64,000 nucleotides of DNA from the NCBI RefSeq assembly GCF_002906155.1, contig NZ_MUJK01000008.1, positions 62,001-126,000 of the forward strand. The letters run 5' to 3'. The translations under genes and the position numbers were made by a program. This document shows positions 33,353 to 41,557 of the stretch, one piece after another (the stretch's first letter is position 1; each line of letters starts with the position of its first letter). The stretch is from Pseudomonas laurylsulfativorans (GTDB lineage Bacteria; Pseudomonadota; Gammaproteobacteria; Pseudomonadales; Pseudomonadaceae). Under the pieces are notes generated by a model. The model was given only the letters and a program-made list of their open reading frames with translations. It was not told the DNA's origin and made no database searches.

Positions 33353-34408
33353 TCAAACAGCCGCGTTATAGAACTGCTCGCTGCTCTTCTGCTCCACCAG
33401 CGCTTGCTCGATAGCCGCCTGATGCACCTCATCGGCGTGCTCTTCGCGGGCTTCCGGCAGGATGCCCAGACGCGAGAACAGTTGCATGTCCTTGTCGGCC
33501 TGCGGGTTGGCGGTGGTCAGCAGTTTTTCGCCGTAGAAAATCGAGTTGGCACCGGCGAAGAACGCCAGGGCCTGCATCTGCTCGTTCATGGCTTCACGGC
33601 CGGCGGACAGGCGCACGTGGGATTGCGGCATGAGGATGCGTGCGACGGCGAGCATGCGGATGAAGTCGAACGGGTCGACGTCGTCGGCATTTTCCAGCGG
33701 CGTACCGGCGACCTTCACCAGCATATTGATCGGCACCGACTCCGGGTGCTCCGGCAGGTTGGCCAACTGGATCAGCAGGTTGGCGCGGTCGTCCAGCGAC
33801 TCGCCCATGCCGAGGATGCCGCCGGAGCAGATCTTCATCCCCGAATCACGCACGTAGGCCAGCGTTTGCAGGCGTTCGCTGTAGGTGCGGGTGGTGATGA
33901 TGCTGCCGTAGAACTCCGGCGAGGTGTCGAGGTTGTGGTTGTAGTAGTCGAGGCCGGCCTTGGCCAGCGCTTCGGTCTGTTCTTGATCCAGGCGACCGAG
34001 GGTCATGCAGGTTTCCAGGCCCAGGGCTTTCACGCCTTCGACCATCTTCAGTACGTAAGGCATGTCTTTGGCCGACGGGTGCTTCCACGCCGCGCCCATG
34101 CAGAAGCGGGTCGAACCGATGGCCTTGGCGCGAGCGGCCTCTTCGAGGACCTTCTGCACTTCCATCAGTTTTTCTTTTTCCAGGCCGGTGTTGTAGTGAC
34201 CGGACTGCGGACAATATTTGCAATCTTCCGGGCAGGCGCCGGTTTTGATCGACAGCAGGGTCGACACCTGGACGCGGTTGGCGTCGAAATGCGCGCGGTG
34301 CACCGTCTGCGCCTGGAACAACAGGTCATTGAATGGTTGAACGAAGAGTGCTTTGACTTCGGCCAAAGTCCAGTCATGACGCAGGGTTGCAGTGGTGCTG
34401 GCGCTCAT
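33353..34408 (-). CDS. bioB: Biotin synthase
   Basis: A radical SAM enzyme that inserts sulphur into dethiobiotin. The SAM-cluster cysteines are C59, C63 and C66 in CPEDCKYC. Conserved YYNHNLDTSPEFY and GGILGMGE segments are present. The 351-residue length is normal. AAGGAAA precedes the ATG. It is the first gene of the biotin operon and is divergent from comF. No recognisable BirA or BioQ operator was seen in the 93-base divergent gap. Confidence 0.98.
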   Translation of the reverse strand: MSASTTATLRHDWTLAEVKALFVQPFNDLLFQAQTVHRAHFDANRVQVSTLLSIKTGACPEDCKYCPQSGHYNTGLEKEKLMEVQKVLEEAARAKAIGSTRFCMGAAWKHPSAKDMPYVLKMVEGVKALGLETCMTLGRLDQEQTEALAKAGLDYYNHNLDTSPEFYGSIITTRTYSERLQTLAYVRDSGMKICSGGILGMGESLDDRANLLIQLANLPEHPESVPINMLVKVAGTPLENADDVDPFDFIRMLAVARILMPQSHVRLSAGREAMNEQMQALAFFAGANSIFYGEKLLTTANPQADKDMQLFSRLGILPEAREEHADEVHQAAIEQALVEQKSSEQFYNAAV

Positions 34409-34501
34409 GGGCGTTTCCTTTGAATTATGCTTTGGCAGGCGGCTGGGTAATGGAATGTCACAGCCGCTTCACAGTTGTTTCGGCATATTTAAGGAAGAGT
34501 G

Positions 34502-35242
34502 ATGCGCTGTCAACCACGACACGAAGGACCGGTTTACATCTGGTTAAAAAACAAACAATCATGCCTTTTGTGCGATGAACCGGCCGACGACATCTCCCCT
34601 GTTTGCACGGCCTGTGAAACCGAGCTGCCGTGGCTCGGCGATCACTGCCAGACCTGCGCCCTGCCGCTCCAGGCCGCGGGCCTGACCTGCGGCCATTGCT
34701 TGAATCAGCCACCGGCCTTCGAACAAGTGATTGCCCCCTGGACCTACAGCTTTCCGGTCGACAGCCTGATCACCCGTTTCAAACACAACGCAAAGTGGCC
34801 GTTTGGCCGTCTGCTCGCCGAACTTCTCGTTCAATACCTGCAACATCGCTTCGAAGACGACCTGCAGCGGCCCGATGTGCTGATCCCGGTACCGCTGGCC
34901 AACCGGCGCCTGCGCGAGCGCGGGTTCAATCAGGCAGCGATGCTGGCTCACTGGCTGGGTGCCGACCTGGATATACCTTGCGACGAACGGTTACTGCTAC
35001 GAACCCAGGACACCGACGCCCAACAGGCCTTGAACGCCGAAGCCCGCCGAAAGAACCTGCGCAACGCTTTCGCCCTGACGCCCGGCGCGGTCGTCAAAGG
35101 CCTGCACCTGGCCCTGGTCGACGACGTCCTGACCACCGGTGCCACGGCCCAGGCCCTGGCTCGCCTGCTGATGAACGCCGGCGCAGCGAGGGTCGACGTC
35201 TATTGCCTGGCCCGCACACCTAAACCCGGCGAGTCACCCTGA
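34502..35242 (+). CDS. ComF-family phosphoribosyltransferase-like protein
   Basis: A 246-residue protein with an N-terminal four-cysteine zinc finger region (CLLCDEPA, CTACETELPW, CQTCALP, CGHC) and a C-terminal PRTase fold with the PRPP-binding signature LALVDDVLTTGATAQAL. ComF proteins act in DNA uptake in competent bacteria; ComF homologues beside bioB in pseudomonads also go by GntX, with a role in gluconate use suggested in E. coli. The real role here is unknown. The ATG at 34502 has GGAAG upstream. Confidence 0.88.
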   Translation: MRCQPRHEGPVYIWLKNKQSCLLCDEPADDISPVCTACETELPWLGDHCQTCALPLQAAGLTCGHCLNQPPAFEQVIAPWTYSFPVDSLITRFKHNAKWPFGRLLAELLVQYLQHRFEDDLQRPDVLIPVPLANRRLRERGFNQAAMLAHWLGADLDIPCDERLLLRTQDTDAQQALNAEARRKNLRNAFALTPGAVVKGLHLALVDDVLTTGATAQALARLLMNAGAARVDVYCLARTPKPGESP

Positions 35243-35305
35243 CTTGACTCCCGGACCTTCAGCGGCCAACGTCCTCACCCTCGTCACCCGCAAAAGCGAC
35301 TTGCC

Positions 35306-36070
35306 ATGTCTTTGCCAACCTTGTTGTCCCAGCACATTGTCCGCCGTCCGCAGCGCATTGCCCTGCTGCAGCACATCGCCGAACAAGGCTCGATCACCCG
35401 CGCGGCAAAGAGCGCGGGCCTGAGCTACAAGGCCGCCTGGGATGCAATCGATGAGCTGAACAACCTGGCGCAGAAGCCTCTGGTGGAGCGAATTGTCGGC
35501 GGCAAAGGCGGCGGCGGTGCGCGCCTGTCCAACGAAGGTGAGCGGGTGTTGCGCCTGTACCAGAAGCTGCAAGCCTTGCAGGCCCAAGTGCTGGAAGCCG
35601 CCGAGGACGCGAGCGATCTCGACCTGCTCGGACGCCTGATGCTACGCACCAGCGCGCGCAATCAGTTGCACGGCAAGGTGATCGCAATCGAACCTCAGGG
35701 ACGCAACGACCTGATTCGCCTCGAAGTCGACGAAGGCGTGATCGTCGACGCACAAATCACCCACGACAGCACCGAGCGCCTGGAGCTGCAGATCGGCACC
35801 GACGTCGTGGCATTGATCAAGGCTGGCTGGCTCGATGTACTGGAAATCGATTCAGCCAAAACACCGGGAAACAATTGCCTGACAGGCACCATCGAAAAGA
35901 TTCTCGACGCCGACGATGGCCCCAGCGAAGTGCGCATTACCCTGCCCAACGGTCTGACACTGTGCGCACTCGATGAACCGAGGCATCTGCAAGCATTGGG
36001 GCTGACCTGCGGCAAACCGGTGCGCGTGGAGTTTTCGCCATCTACGGTTCTGCTGGGTACGCCGCTTTAA
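35306..36070 (+). CDS. ModE-like molybdate-responsive regulator with two TOBE domains
   Basis: A 254-residue DNA-binding protein. The N-terminal winged helix (AEQGSITRAAKSAGLSYKAA) is of the ModE/LysR type, and two C-terminal Mop/TOBE domains (starting near SARNQLHGKVIAIEPQG and GNNCLTGTIEKILDA) are the usual molybdate-binding repeats. No modABC genes are in the window, so it may act at a distance. No good ribosome site is visible before the ATG at 35306. The stop is about 65 bases before the phoX start. Confidence 0.87.
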   Translation: MSLPTLLSQHIVRRPQRIALLQHIAEQGSITRAAKSAGLSYKAAWDAIDELNNLAQKPLVERIVGGKGGGGARLSNEGERVLRLYQKLQALQAQVLEAAEDASDLDLLGRLMLRTSARNQLHGKVIAIEPQGRNDLIRLEVDEGVIVDAQITHDSTERLELQIGTDVVALIKAGWLDVLEIDSAKTPGNNCLTGTIEKILDADDGPSEVRITLPNGLTLCALDEPRHLQALGLTCGKPVRVEFSPSTVLLGTPL

Positions 36071-36135
36071 AGAAACTGCAACAAAAGGTTCATTACTCAT
36101 CATTAAGGTGTCTGCAAAACCGCAGGGAGCCTGAA

Positions 36136-38037
36136 ATGAGCCTATTAGAAGAAAACCAGTCCACCGATCTCGAAAACATGGTCGGCCTCAGCCGTCGCGG
36201 CTTCATCAGCGCAGGTGCCCTGTGCGGCGCCGCGATGTTCCTCGGCGGCAATCTGCTGAGCCGCAGTGTGATGGCCGCCAGTGTCAGCGCCGGTAACAGC
36301 CAGTTGCTGGGTTTCGACAGCATTGCCGCCGCCACCAGCGACGCCATCACCCTGCCACCGGGCTACAAGTCCTCGGTGCTGATCAGTTGGGGCCAGCCTC
36401 TGCATAAGGACGGCCCGGCGTTCGACCCGAGCGGCAACGGCAGTGCCGAACATCAGGAAGCCCAGTTCGGTGACAACAACGACGGCATGAGCCTGTTCGA
36501 GTTTCCGGGCGAAAAAGACCGGGCGCTGATGGCGATCAACAACGAATACACCAATTACCGCTACCTCTACGCCCACGGCGGCATGCCGCAATCGGCGCAA
36601 GACGTGCGCAAGGCGCTGGCCTGCGAAGGTGTGTCGGTGATCGAAGTGCAGCGCAAGAACGGCCAATGGCAATTCGTCCAGAGCTCGCGCTACAACCGCC
36701 GCATTCACGGCAATGCGCCGATCACCATGAGCGGCCCGGCCGCCGGTCACGCACTGCTGAAAACCAGCGCCGATCCCCACGGCAAGAACGTCCTCGGCAC
36801 CTTCCAGAACTGCGCCAACGGCAAGACGCCCTGGGGCACCTATCTGACCTGTGAAGAGAACTTCACCGACTGCTTCGGCAGCAGCAATGCCGAGCAAAAA
36901 TTCGACCCGGCGCAAAAACGCTACGGCGCGGTGGCTGCCAGCAAAGAGATCAACTGGCACCCGCACGACGAGCGCTTCGACCTGGCCAAGAACCCCAACG
37001 AACTCAACCGCCACGGCTGGGTGGTAGAGATCGATCCTTTCGATCCGCAGTCGACACCGGTCAAGCGCACGGCCCTGGGACGCTTCAAACATGAAAATGC
37101 CGCCCTGGCCGAAACCGGGGATGGTCATGCCGTGGTGTACATGGGCGACGATGAACGCGGTGAGTTCATCTACAAATTCGTCAGCCGCGACAAGATCGAC
37201 CACAAGAACCCCAAGGCCAACCGTGACATTCTCGACCACGGCATCCTGTACGTAGCGCGTTTCGATGCGGGGGACGGCAACACCGATCACCCGAAAGGCC
37301 AGGGTGAATGGATCGAACTGACCCACGGCAAAAACGGTATCGACGCCAGCAGCGGTTTCGCCGATCAGGCTGAAGTGCTGATCCACGCCCGTCTCGCCGC
37401 CAGCGTGGTGAAAGCCACGCGCATGGACCGCCCGGAATGGATCGTGGTCAGCCCCAAGGATGGCCAGGTTTACTGCACGCTGACCAACAACGCCAAACGT
37501 GGCGAAGACGGGCAACCGGTGGGCGGGCCGAACCCGCGAGAGAAGAACGTCTACGGGCAGATCCTGCGCTGGCGCACCGAACGCGACGATCACGCTTCGC
37601 ACACCTTTGCCTGGGACCTGTTTGTAGTGGCCGGCAACCCGACCGCGCATGCCGGTACGCCAAAGGCCGGCTCGTCGAACATCACCCCGCAGAATATGTT
37701 CAACAGCCCGGACGGCCTGGGTTTCGACAAGGCCGGACGCTTGTGGATTCTCACTGACGGCGATGTGAGCAACGCCGGAGACTTTGCCGGCATGGGCAAC
37801 AACCAGATGCTCTGCGCTGATCCGGCGACCGGCGAGATTCGCCGCTTCATGGTCGGGCCGGTGGGTTGCGAGGTGACCGGGATCAGCTTCTCGCCGGACC
37901 AGAAAACCCTGTTCGTCGGGATTCAGCATCCGGGCGAAAACGGCGGTTCGACCTTCCCCGAGCACCTGCCCAATGGCAAGCCGCGGTCTTCGGTGATGGC
38001 GATTTCGCGGGAAGACGGCGGGATCGTCGGCGCCTGA
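36136..38037 (+). CDS. phoX: PhoX-family alkaline phosphatase
   Basis: A 633-residue phosphatase of the PhoX (DUF839) family, a calcium- and iron-dependent enzyme that releases phosphate from organic esters in the periplasm. The N-terminus has a twin-arginine signal (LSRRGFISAGALCGAAMFLG), as expected for export of a folded metalloprotein. Conserved PPGYKSSVLISWG and GVWGTYLTCEENF-like segments are present (here TPWGTYLTCEENF). GGAG lies six bases before the ATG. I looked for a PhoB box upstream and found no convincing one, so phosphate control cannot be claimed from the sequence. Confidence 0.92.
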   Translation: MSLLEENQSTDLENMVGLSRRGFISAGALCGAAMFLGGNLLSRSVMAASVSAGNSQLLGFDSIAAATSDAITLPPGYKSSVLISWGQPLHKDGPAFDPSGNGSAEHQEAQFGDNNDGMSLFEFPGEKDRALMAINNEYTNYRYLYAHGGMPQSAQDVRKALACEGVSVIEVQRKNGQWQFVQSSRYNRRIHGNAPITMSGPAAGHALLKTSADPHGKNVLGTFQNCANGKTPWGTYLTCEENFTDCFGSSNAEQKFDPAQKRYGAVAASKEINWHPHDERFDLAKNPNELNRHGWVVEIDPFDPQSTPVKRTALGRFKHENAALAETGDGHAVVYMGDDERGEFIYKFVSRDKIDHKNPKANRDILDHGILYVARFDAGDGNTDHPKGQGEWIELTHGKNGIDASSGFADQAEVLIHARLAASVVKATRMDRPEWIVVSPKDGQVYCTLTNNAKRGEDGQPVGGPNPREKNVYGQILRWRTERDDHASHTFAWDLFVVAGNPTAHAGTPKAGSSNITPQNMFNSPDGLGFDKAGRLWILTDGDVSNAGDFAGMGNNQMLCADPATGEIRRFMVGPVGCEVTGISFSPDQKTLFVGIQHPGENGGSTFPEHLPNGKPRSSVMAISREDGGIVGA

Positions 38038-38045
38038 CCGGCCCT

Positions 38046-38124
38046 CATCGCGAGCAAGCTCCCACAGGATCGACGCTGACTTGAAACCTGCGCAGAACCT
38101 TGTGGGAGCGAGCTTGCTCGCGAT
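38046..38124. repeat. REPIN downstream of phoX
   Basis: The first copy (ATCGCGAGCAAGCTCCCACA) has lost four bases compared with the complete inverted copy TGTGGGAGCGAGCTTGCTCG, so the pair is asymmetric. Confidence 0.87.
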
Positions 38125-38211
38125 AGCGTCAGCACAGTCACCACCTATCCGCGCCCGTCTGCGCTACCATGCCTGGCCGGACGCAGCAGCCTGCTGCGCG
38201 CAGGAGTCAGC

Positions 38212-39186
38212 ATGGCCCACCCGTTTGAAACCCTCACACCAGACCTAGTGCTCGATGCTGTCGAAAGCATCGGTTTTCTCAGCGACGCGCGCATCCTGGC
38301 GCTCAACAGCTACGAGAACCGCGTCTATCAAGTCGGTATCGAAGACGCCGAGCCACTGATCGCCAAGTTCTACCGGCCGCAACGCTGGACCAACGAAGCG
38401 ATTCTGGAAGAGCACCAGTTCACCGCCGAACTCGCCGACTGCGAGGTGCCGGTCGTGGCGCCGTTGATCCACAACGGTGAAACCCTGCACGAACACAACG
38501 GTTTCCGTTTCACCCTGTTCCCCCGCCGAGGCGGCCGCGCGCCGGAGCCTGGCAACCTCGATCAGTTGTATCGCCTGGGCCAGTTGCTCGGCCGCCTGCA
38601 TGCGGTCGGCTCGACCCGGCCGTTCGAGCACCGGGAAGCTCTGGCGGTGAAAAACTTCGGCCACGACTCACTCAACACCTTGCTCGACGGCAATTTCATC
38701 CCACGTAGCCTGCTGCCGGCCTACGAATCGGTGGCCCGCGATCTGCTCAAGCGCGTGGAAGATGCCTACAGCAACACGCCGCACCAGAACATCCGCATGC
38801 ACGGTGACTGCCACCCCGGCAACATGATGTGCCGCGACGAGATGTTCCATATCGTCGACCTTGACGACTGCCGCATGGGGCCGGCGGTACAGGACATCTG
38901 GATGATGCTTGCCGGCGATCGTCAGGATTGCCTGAGCCAATTGTCGGAACTGATGGACGGCTACAACGAATTCCACGACTTCGACCCGCGTGAACTGGCG
39001 CTGATCGAACCATTGCGTGCCTTGCGTCTGTTGCACTACAGCGCCTGGCTCGCCCGCCGCTGGGACGACCCGGCCTTCCCGCGCAGCTTTCCATGGTTCG
39101 GCACCGAGCGTTATTGGGGCGATCAGGTGTTGGCGTTGCGCGAACAATTGGCGGCGCTCCAAGAAGAGCCACTGAAGCTCTTCTGA
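38212..39186 (+). CDS. srkA: Stress response serine/threonine kinase SrkA (YihE/RdoA family)
   Basis: A 324-residue aminoglycoside-phosphotransferase-fold kinase. The catalytic loop HGDCHPGNMM and the metal-binding VDLDDCRMGPAVQDIWMM are clear. The N-terminal LNSYENRVYQVG is typical of YihE. In E. coli the protein counters stress-induced cell death. AGGAG lies five bases upstream of the ATG. It stands alone between two REPINs. Confidence 0.92.
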   Translation: MAHPFETLTPDLVLDAVESIGFLSDARILALNSYENRVYQVGIEDAEPLIAKFYRPQRWTNEAILEEHQFTAELADCEVPVVAPLIHNGETLHEHNGFRFTLFPRRGGRAPEPGNLDQLYRLGQLLGRLHAVGSTRPFEHREALAVKNFGHDSLNTLLDGNFIPRSLLPAYESVARDLLKRVEDAYSNTPHQNIRMHGDCHPGNMMCRDEMFHIVDLDDCRMGPAVQDIWMMLAGDRQDCLSQLSELMDGYNEFHDFDPRELALIEPLRALRLLHYSAWLARRWDDPAFPRSFPWFGTERYWGDQVLALREQLAALQEEPLKLF

Positions 39187-39200
39187 CCCACCCGGCCCCC

Positions 39201-39300
39201 TGTAGGAGCGAGCCTGCTCGCGATGGACGTCAACGATAACGCGTGCTGTCTGGATAAACGCGTTGCCCTTGCGTTCTTCGCGAGCAGGCTCGCTCCTACA
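39201..39300. repeat. REPIN downstream of srkA
   Basis: TGTAGGAGCGAGCCTGCTCG and TTCGCGAGCAGGCTCGCTCC copies. The CCTG/CAGG pair change is compensated between the two arms, which is what selection for a hairpin would give. Confidence 0.92.
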
Positions 39301-39401
39301 GTTATCCGTGTTCACAAATGACCTACCTATTCAGCCAGGACATTCGCAGACAAATCTCCTTACAATCCCCTCTTTGTTAGCTGCCTAAGCAAGGATTCTG
39401 C

Positions 39402-40289
39402 ATGCAAGCCGCCAACCCGCGTCGCGGGTACATATTGGGCCTGAGTGCCTACATTATCTGGGGACTTTTCCCACTCTATTTCAAAGCCATCGCCAGTGTG
39501 CCTGCCGTGGAAATCATCATCCACCGGGTGCTGTGGTCGGCGCTGTTCGGCGCCTTGTTGCTGATGGTCTGGAAGCATCCGGGCTGGTGGCGCGAGTTGC
39601 GGGAGAACCCACGACGGCTGGCGATCCTGGCCCTGAGCGGTACATTGATCGCGGCCAACTGGCTGACCTATGTGTGGTCGGTGAACAACGGCCGCATGCT
39701 GGAGGCCAGCCTCGGTTACTACATCAACCCGTTGGTAAACGTGTTGCTGGGCATGCTGATCCTGGGTGAACGGTTGCGGCGCATGCAATGGATTGCGGTG
39801 GGCCTGGCGGCCGTCGGCGTGGCGCAGCAGGTGTGGCAGGTGGGCAGCCTGCCTTGGGTGTCGCTGGTGCTGGCGCTGACCTTCGGTTTCTACGGGTTGA
39901 TTCGCAAGCAGGCTCCAGTCAAGGCATTGCCTGGCCTGGTAGTGGAAACCTGGATGCTGGTGCCGATCGCCATTGCCTGGTTGCTGTTCAATCCGACTGC
40001 ACACAGCGCTCAGGCCGAGTTCTGGACCACGTCGGAAGCCTGGTGGCTGGTGGCGGCCGGGCCGGTCACGCTGGTGCCGCTGGTCTGTTTCAACGCTGCC
40101 GCACGGCATTTGCCCTACACCACGCTCGGATTTCTCCAGTACCTGGCGCCGACGCTGGTGCTGTTGCAAGCCGTGCTGCTGTTCGGCGAACACTTATCGT
40201 CCAGCACCTTGGTAGCCTTCATCTTTATCTGGGCCGGCCTGGCGGTTTACAGCATCGATGCGTGGATAAGTTTGCGCCGCCGCAACTGA
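39402..40289 (+). CDS. rarD: RarD / EamA-family transporter
   Basis: A 295-residue inner-membrane protein with about ten hydrophobic segments, two EamA repeats. Typical RarD features are RRGYILGLSAYIIWGLFPLY at the start and ASLGYYINPLVNVLLGMLIL in the middle. The family was first linked to chloramphenicol resistance; its true substrate is unknown. AAGGA lies six bases before the ATG. It is convergent with the GcvR-like gene across a 215-base gap. Confidence 0.93.
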   Translation: MQAANPRRGYILGLSAYIIWGLFPLYFKAIASVPAVEIIIHRVLWSALFGALLLMVWKHPGWWRELRENPRRLAILALSGTLIAANWLTYVWSVNNGRMLEASLGYYINPLVNVLLGMLILGERLRRMQWIAVGLAAVGVAQQVWQVGSLPWVSLVLALTFGFYGLIRKQAPVKALPGLVVETWMLVPIAIAWLLFNPTAHSAQAEFWTTSEAWWLVAAGPVTLVPLVCFNAAARHLPYTTLGFLQYLAPTLVLLQAVLLFGEHLSSSTLVAFIFIWAGLAVYSIDAWISLRRRN

Positions 40290-40499
40290 TCAAAAAACAC
40301 ACAAACCTCTACAGGCCACGTCTCCCGTGGCCTGCATCATTCCTTCCCAAGGTTATCCACAGCGTGATCCCCGTCGATTGTGCGCAAGTGGCTGAAACTG
40401 CTGGTTTTTTGATCAAATCCTGAAGAACCCCGGTCGGCGTGGCCTAGCGGGGTGTCTCTACAGGTTATCCACAGGCCGGTGCACGTTTAACTTGGATAA
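40262..40499. promoter_or_regulatory. Cluster of DnaA-box-like 9-mers
   Basis: Two exact TTATCCACA sequences (40353-40361, 40464-40472) on the plus strand lie in the rarD/gcvR gap. A TTATCCACG on the minus strand (40262-40270, in the rarD end) and a weaker TTATCCAAG on the minus strand (near 40491-40499) flank them. DnaA binding is possible; chance is not excluded. A hairpin (CAGGCCACG/CGTGGCCTG, 40312-40334) may end the rarD transcript. Confidence 0.4.
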
Positions 40500-40504
40500 C
40501 CTGA

Positions 40505-41023
40505 TCAAGGGTCGCTGCGCAGCACCAACTCAACCATCAGATCGTCAGCCAGGGTTTCCAAACGCGATTGCAGTACGTCCAGTGACAGCGTCAGCGGGAC
40601 GGCAAGAATTGCTTCTGCATGGAACAGCGGCTCGCTGCTCATCGGCGCCGGGCGTACTTCGGTGACCAGCCGCTCCAGATTCACCCCTTGCTCGCTCAAC
40701 AGGCGGGTGATGTCCCGCACGATCCCCGGACGATCATTACCCACCAGTTCCATGGCGATCGGCTTCCAGGTACAGGATTGTTCGATGCCGCTTTCGGCGA
40801 TCAACACGCGAATGCCGTGGGCGGACAAACCCTGGAGGGCATCGACCAATTCGTCGTAGGCCTCGGCCGGCACACCCACTCGAAGAATCCCGGCGAATTG
40901 TCCCGCCATGCGCGACATACGGCTTTCCAGCCAGTTACCGCCGTGCTCGGCAATGCATTGGGCAATGCGCTCGACTTGCCCGGGCTTGTCCGGAGCAAAA
41001 ACGGTGAGTACGAGGTGGTCCAT
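40505..41023 (-). CDS. GcvR-like double ACT-domain regulatory protein
   Basis: A 172-residue cytoplasmic protein made of two ACT domains (MDHLVLTVFAPDKPGQVERI at the start and MELVGNDRPGIVRDITRLLS in the middle). It has no DNA-binding domain. Relatives are annotated as glycine cleavage system transcriptional repressor (GcvR), which works by binding the activator GcvA. The ATG at 41023 has a GAGGG site upstream; the longer in-frame reading runs into REPIN sequence and is rejected. Position next to glcB, which uses glyoxylate, could hint at C2 metabolism, but the genes are divergent. Confidence 0.86.
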   Translation of the reverse strand: MDHLVLTVFAPDKPGQVERIAQCIAEHGGNWLESRMSRMAGQFAGILRVGVPAEAYDELVDALQGLSAHGIRVLIAESGIEQSCTWKPIAMELVGNDRPGIVRDITRLLSEQGVNLERLVTEVRPAPMSSEPLFHAEAILAVPLTLSLDVLQSRLETLADDLMVELVLRSDP

Positions 41024-41092
41024 GGCGCAGCCCTCTTTTGTTATTGAAAGAGAAGTATAGGCAAGTTGTTTCTGCGCTGAATCGGCTGACGC

Positions 41093-41157
41093 CATCGCTG
41101 GCAGCCAGCTCCTACAAAAATTGCAAATACCCCTGTAGGAGCCGGCTTGCCGGCGAT
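41093..41157. repeat. REPIN upstream of the GcvR-like gene
   Basis: CATCGCTGGCAGCCAGCTCC (one base lost) and TGTAGGAGCCGGCTTGCCGG copies, inverted. It sits in the divergent promoter region between the GcvR-like gene and glcB, which is less usual for REPINs. Confidence 0.88.
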
Positions 41158-41557
41158 CCGATACGCCGCCGAGCGAATGCCAGCCAACAAATCGTGTACA
41201 ACTTTTGATATTTAACTGGAACAATCCACTGGTTTTTTGAGAACATCCTGCTCCGTGCCGTGACCGCAATGCGTCATGGGGTCGCAGAACGACGTAATTA
41301 GTCTAATTTTCACAACCGCAATTCATCATGTAGTATGCCGCAGCGCGCACTACATAACGTTGGATCGATGTCTGCCGCAGGCACGTTCGCAACCCTGAAA
41401 GCCCTGTCAGCAAGGCCCCAAGCCGTTGATTGGTCCCAACCCAGCCGCCCGTCACGGGCATGTACTGGTAGAGGGGTTTGTGGTTTAAATGGCCAAAGGC
41501 TTCATTGTTAATTTGAAGAGCTGAAAAGCGAAATAGCTGAGCAGAGTGAGGCAAGCA
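41158..41557 (+). promoter_or_regulatory. Long leader/promoter region of glcB
   Basis: About 400 bases with no gene before glcB. A possible promoter is TTCACA-16-TAGTAT ending near 41335, which would give a leader of about 210 bases. GC-rich segments in it can fold. No riboswitch family was recognised. Confidence 0.3.

Noticed and set aside
34409..34501. A BirA or BioQ operator between bioB and comF
   Set aside because: No clear palindrome of either type was found in the 93-base gap.
36071..36135. A PhoB box before phoX
   Set aside because: TTCATTACTCATCATTAAG has weak TCAT repeats but not the CTGTCAT direct-repeat spacing of a Pho box.
36145..37965. A 606-codon minus-strand frame opposite phoX
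   Set aside because: Shadow; phoX has a twin-arginine signal and family motifs on the other strand.
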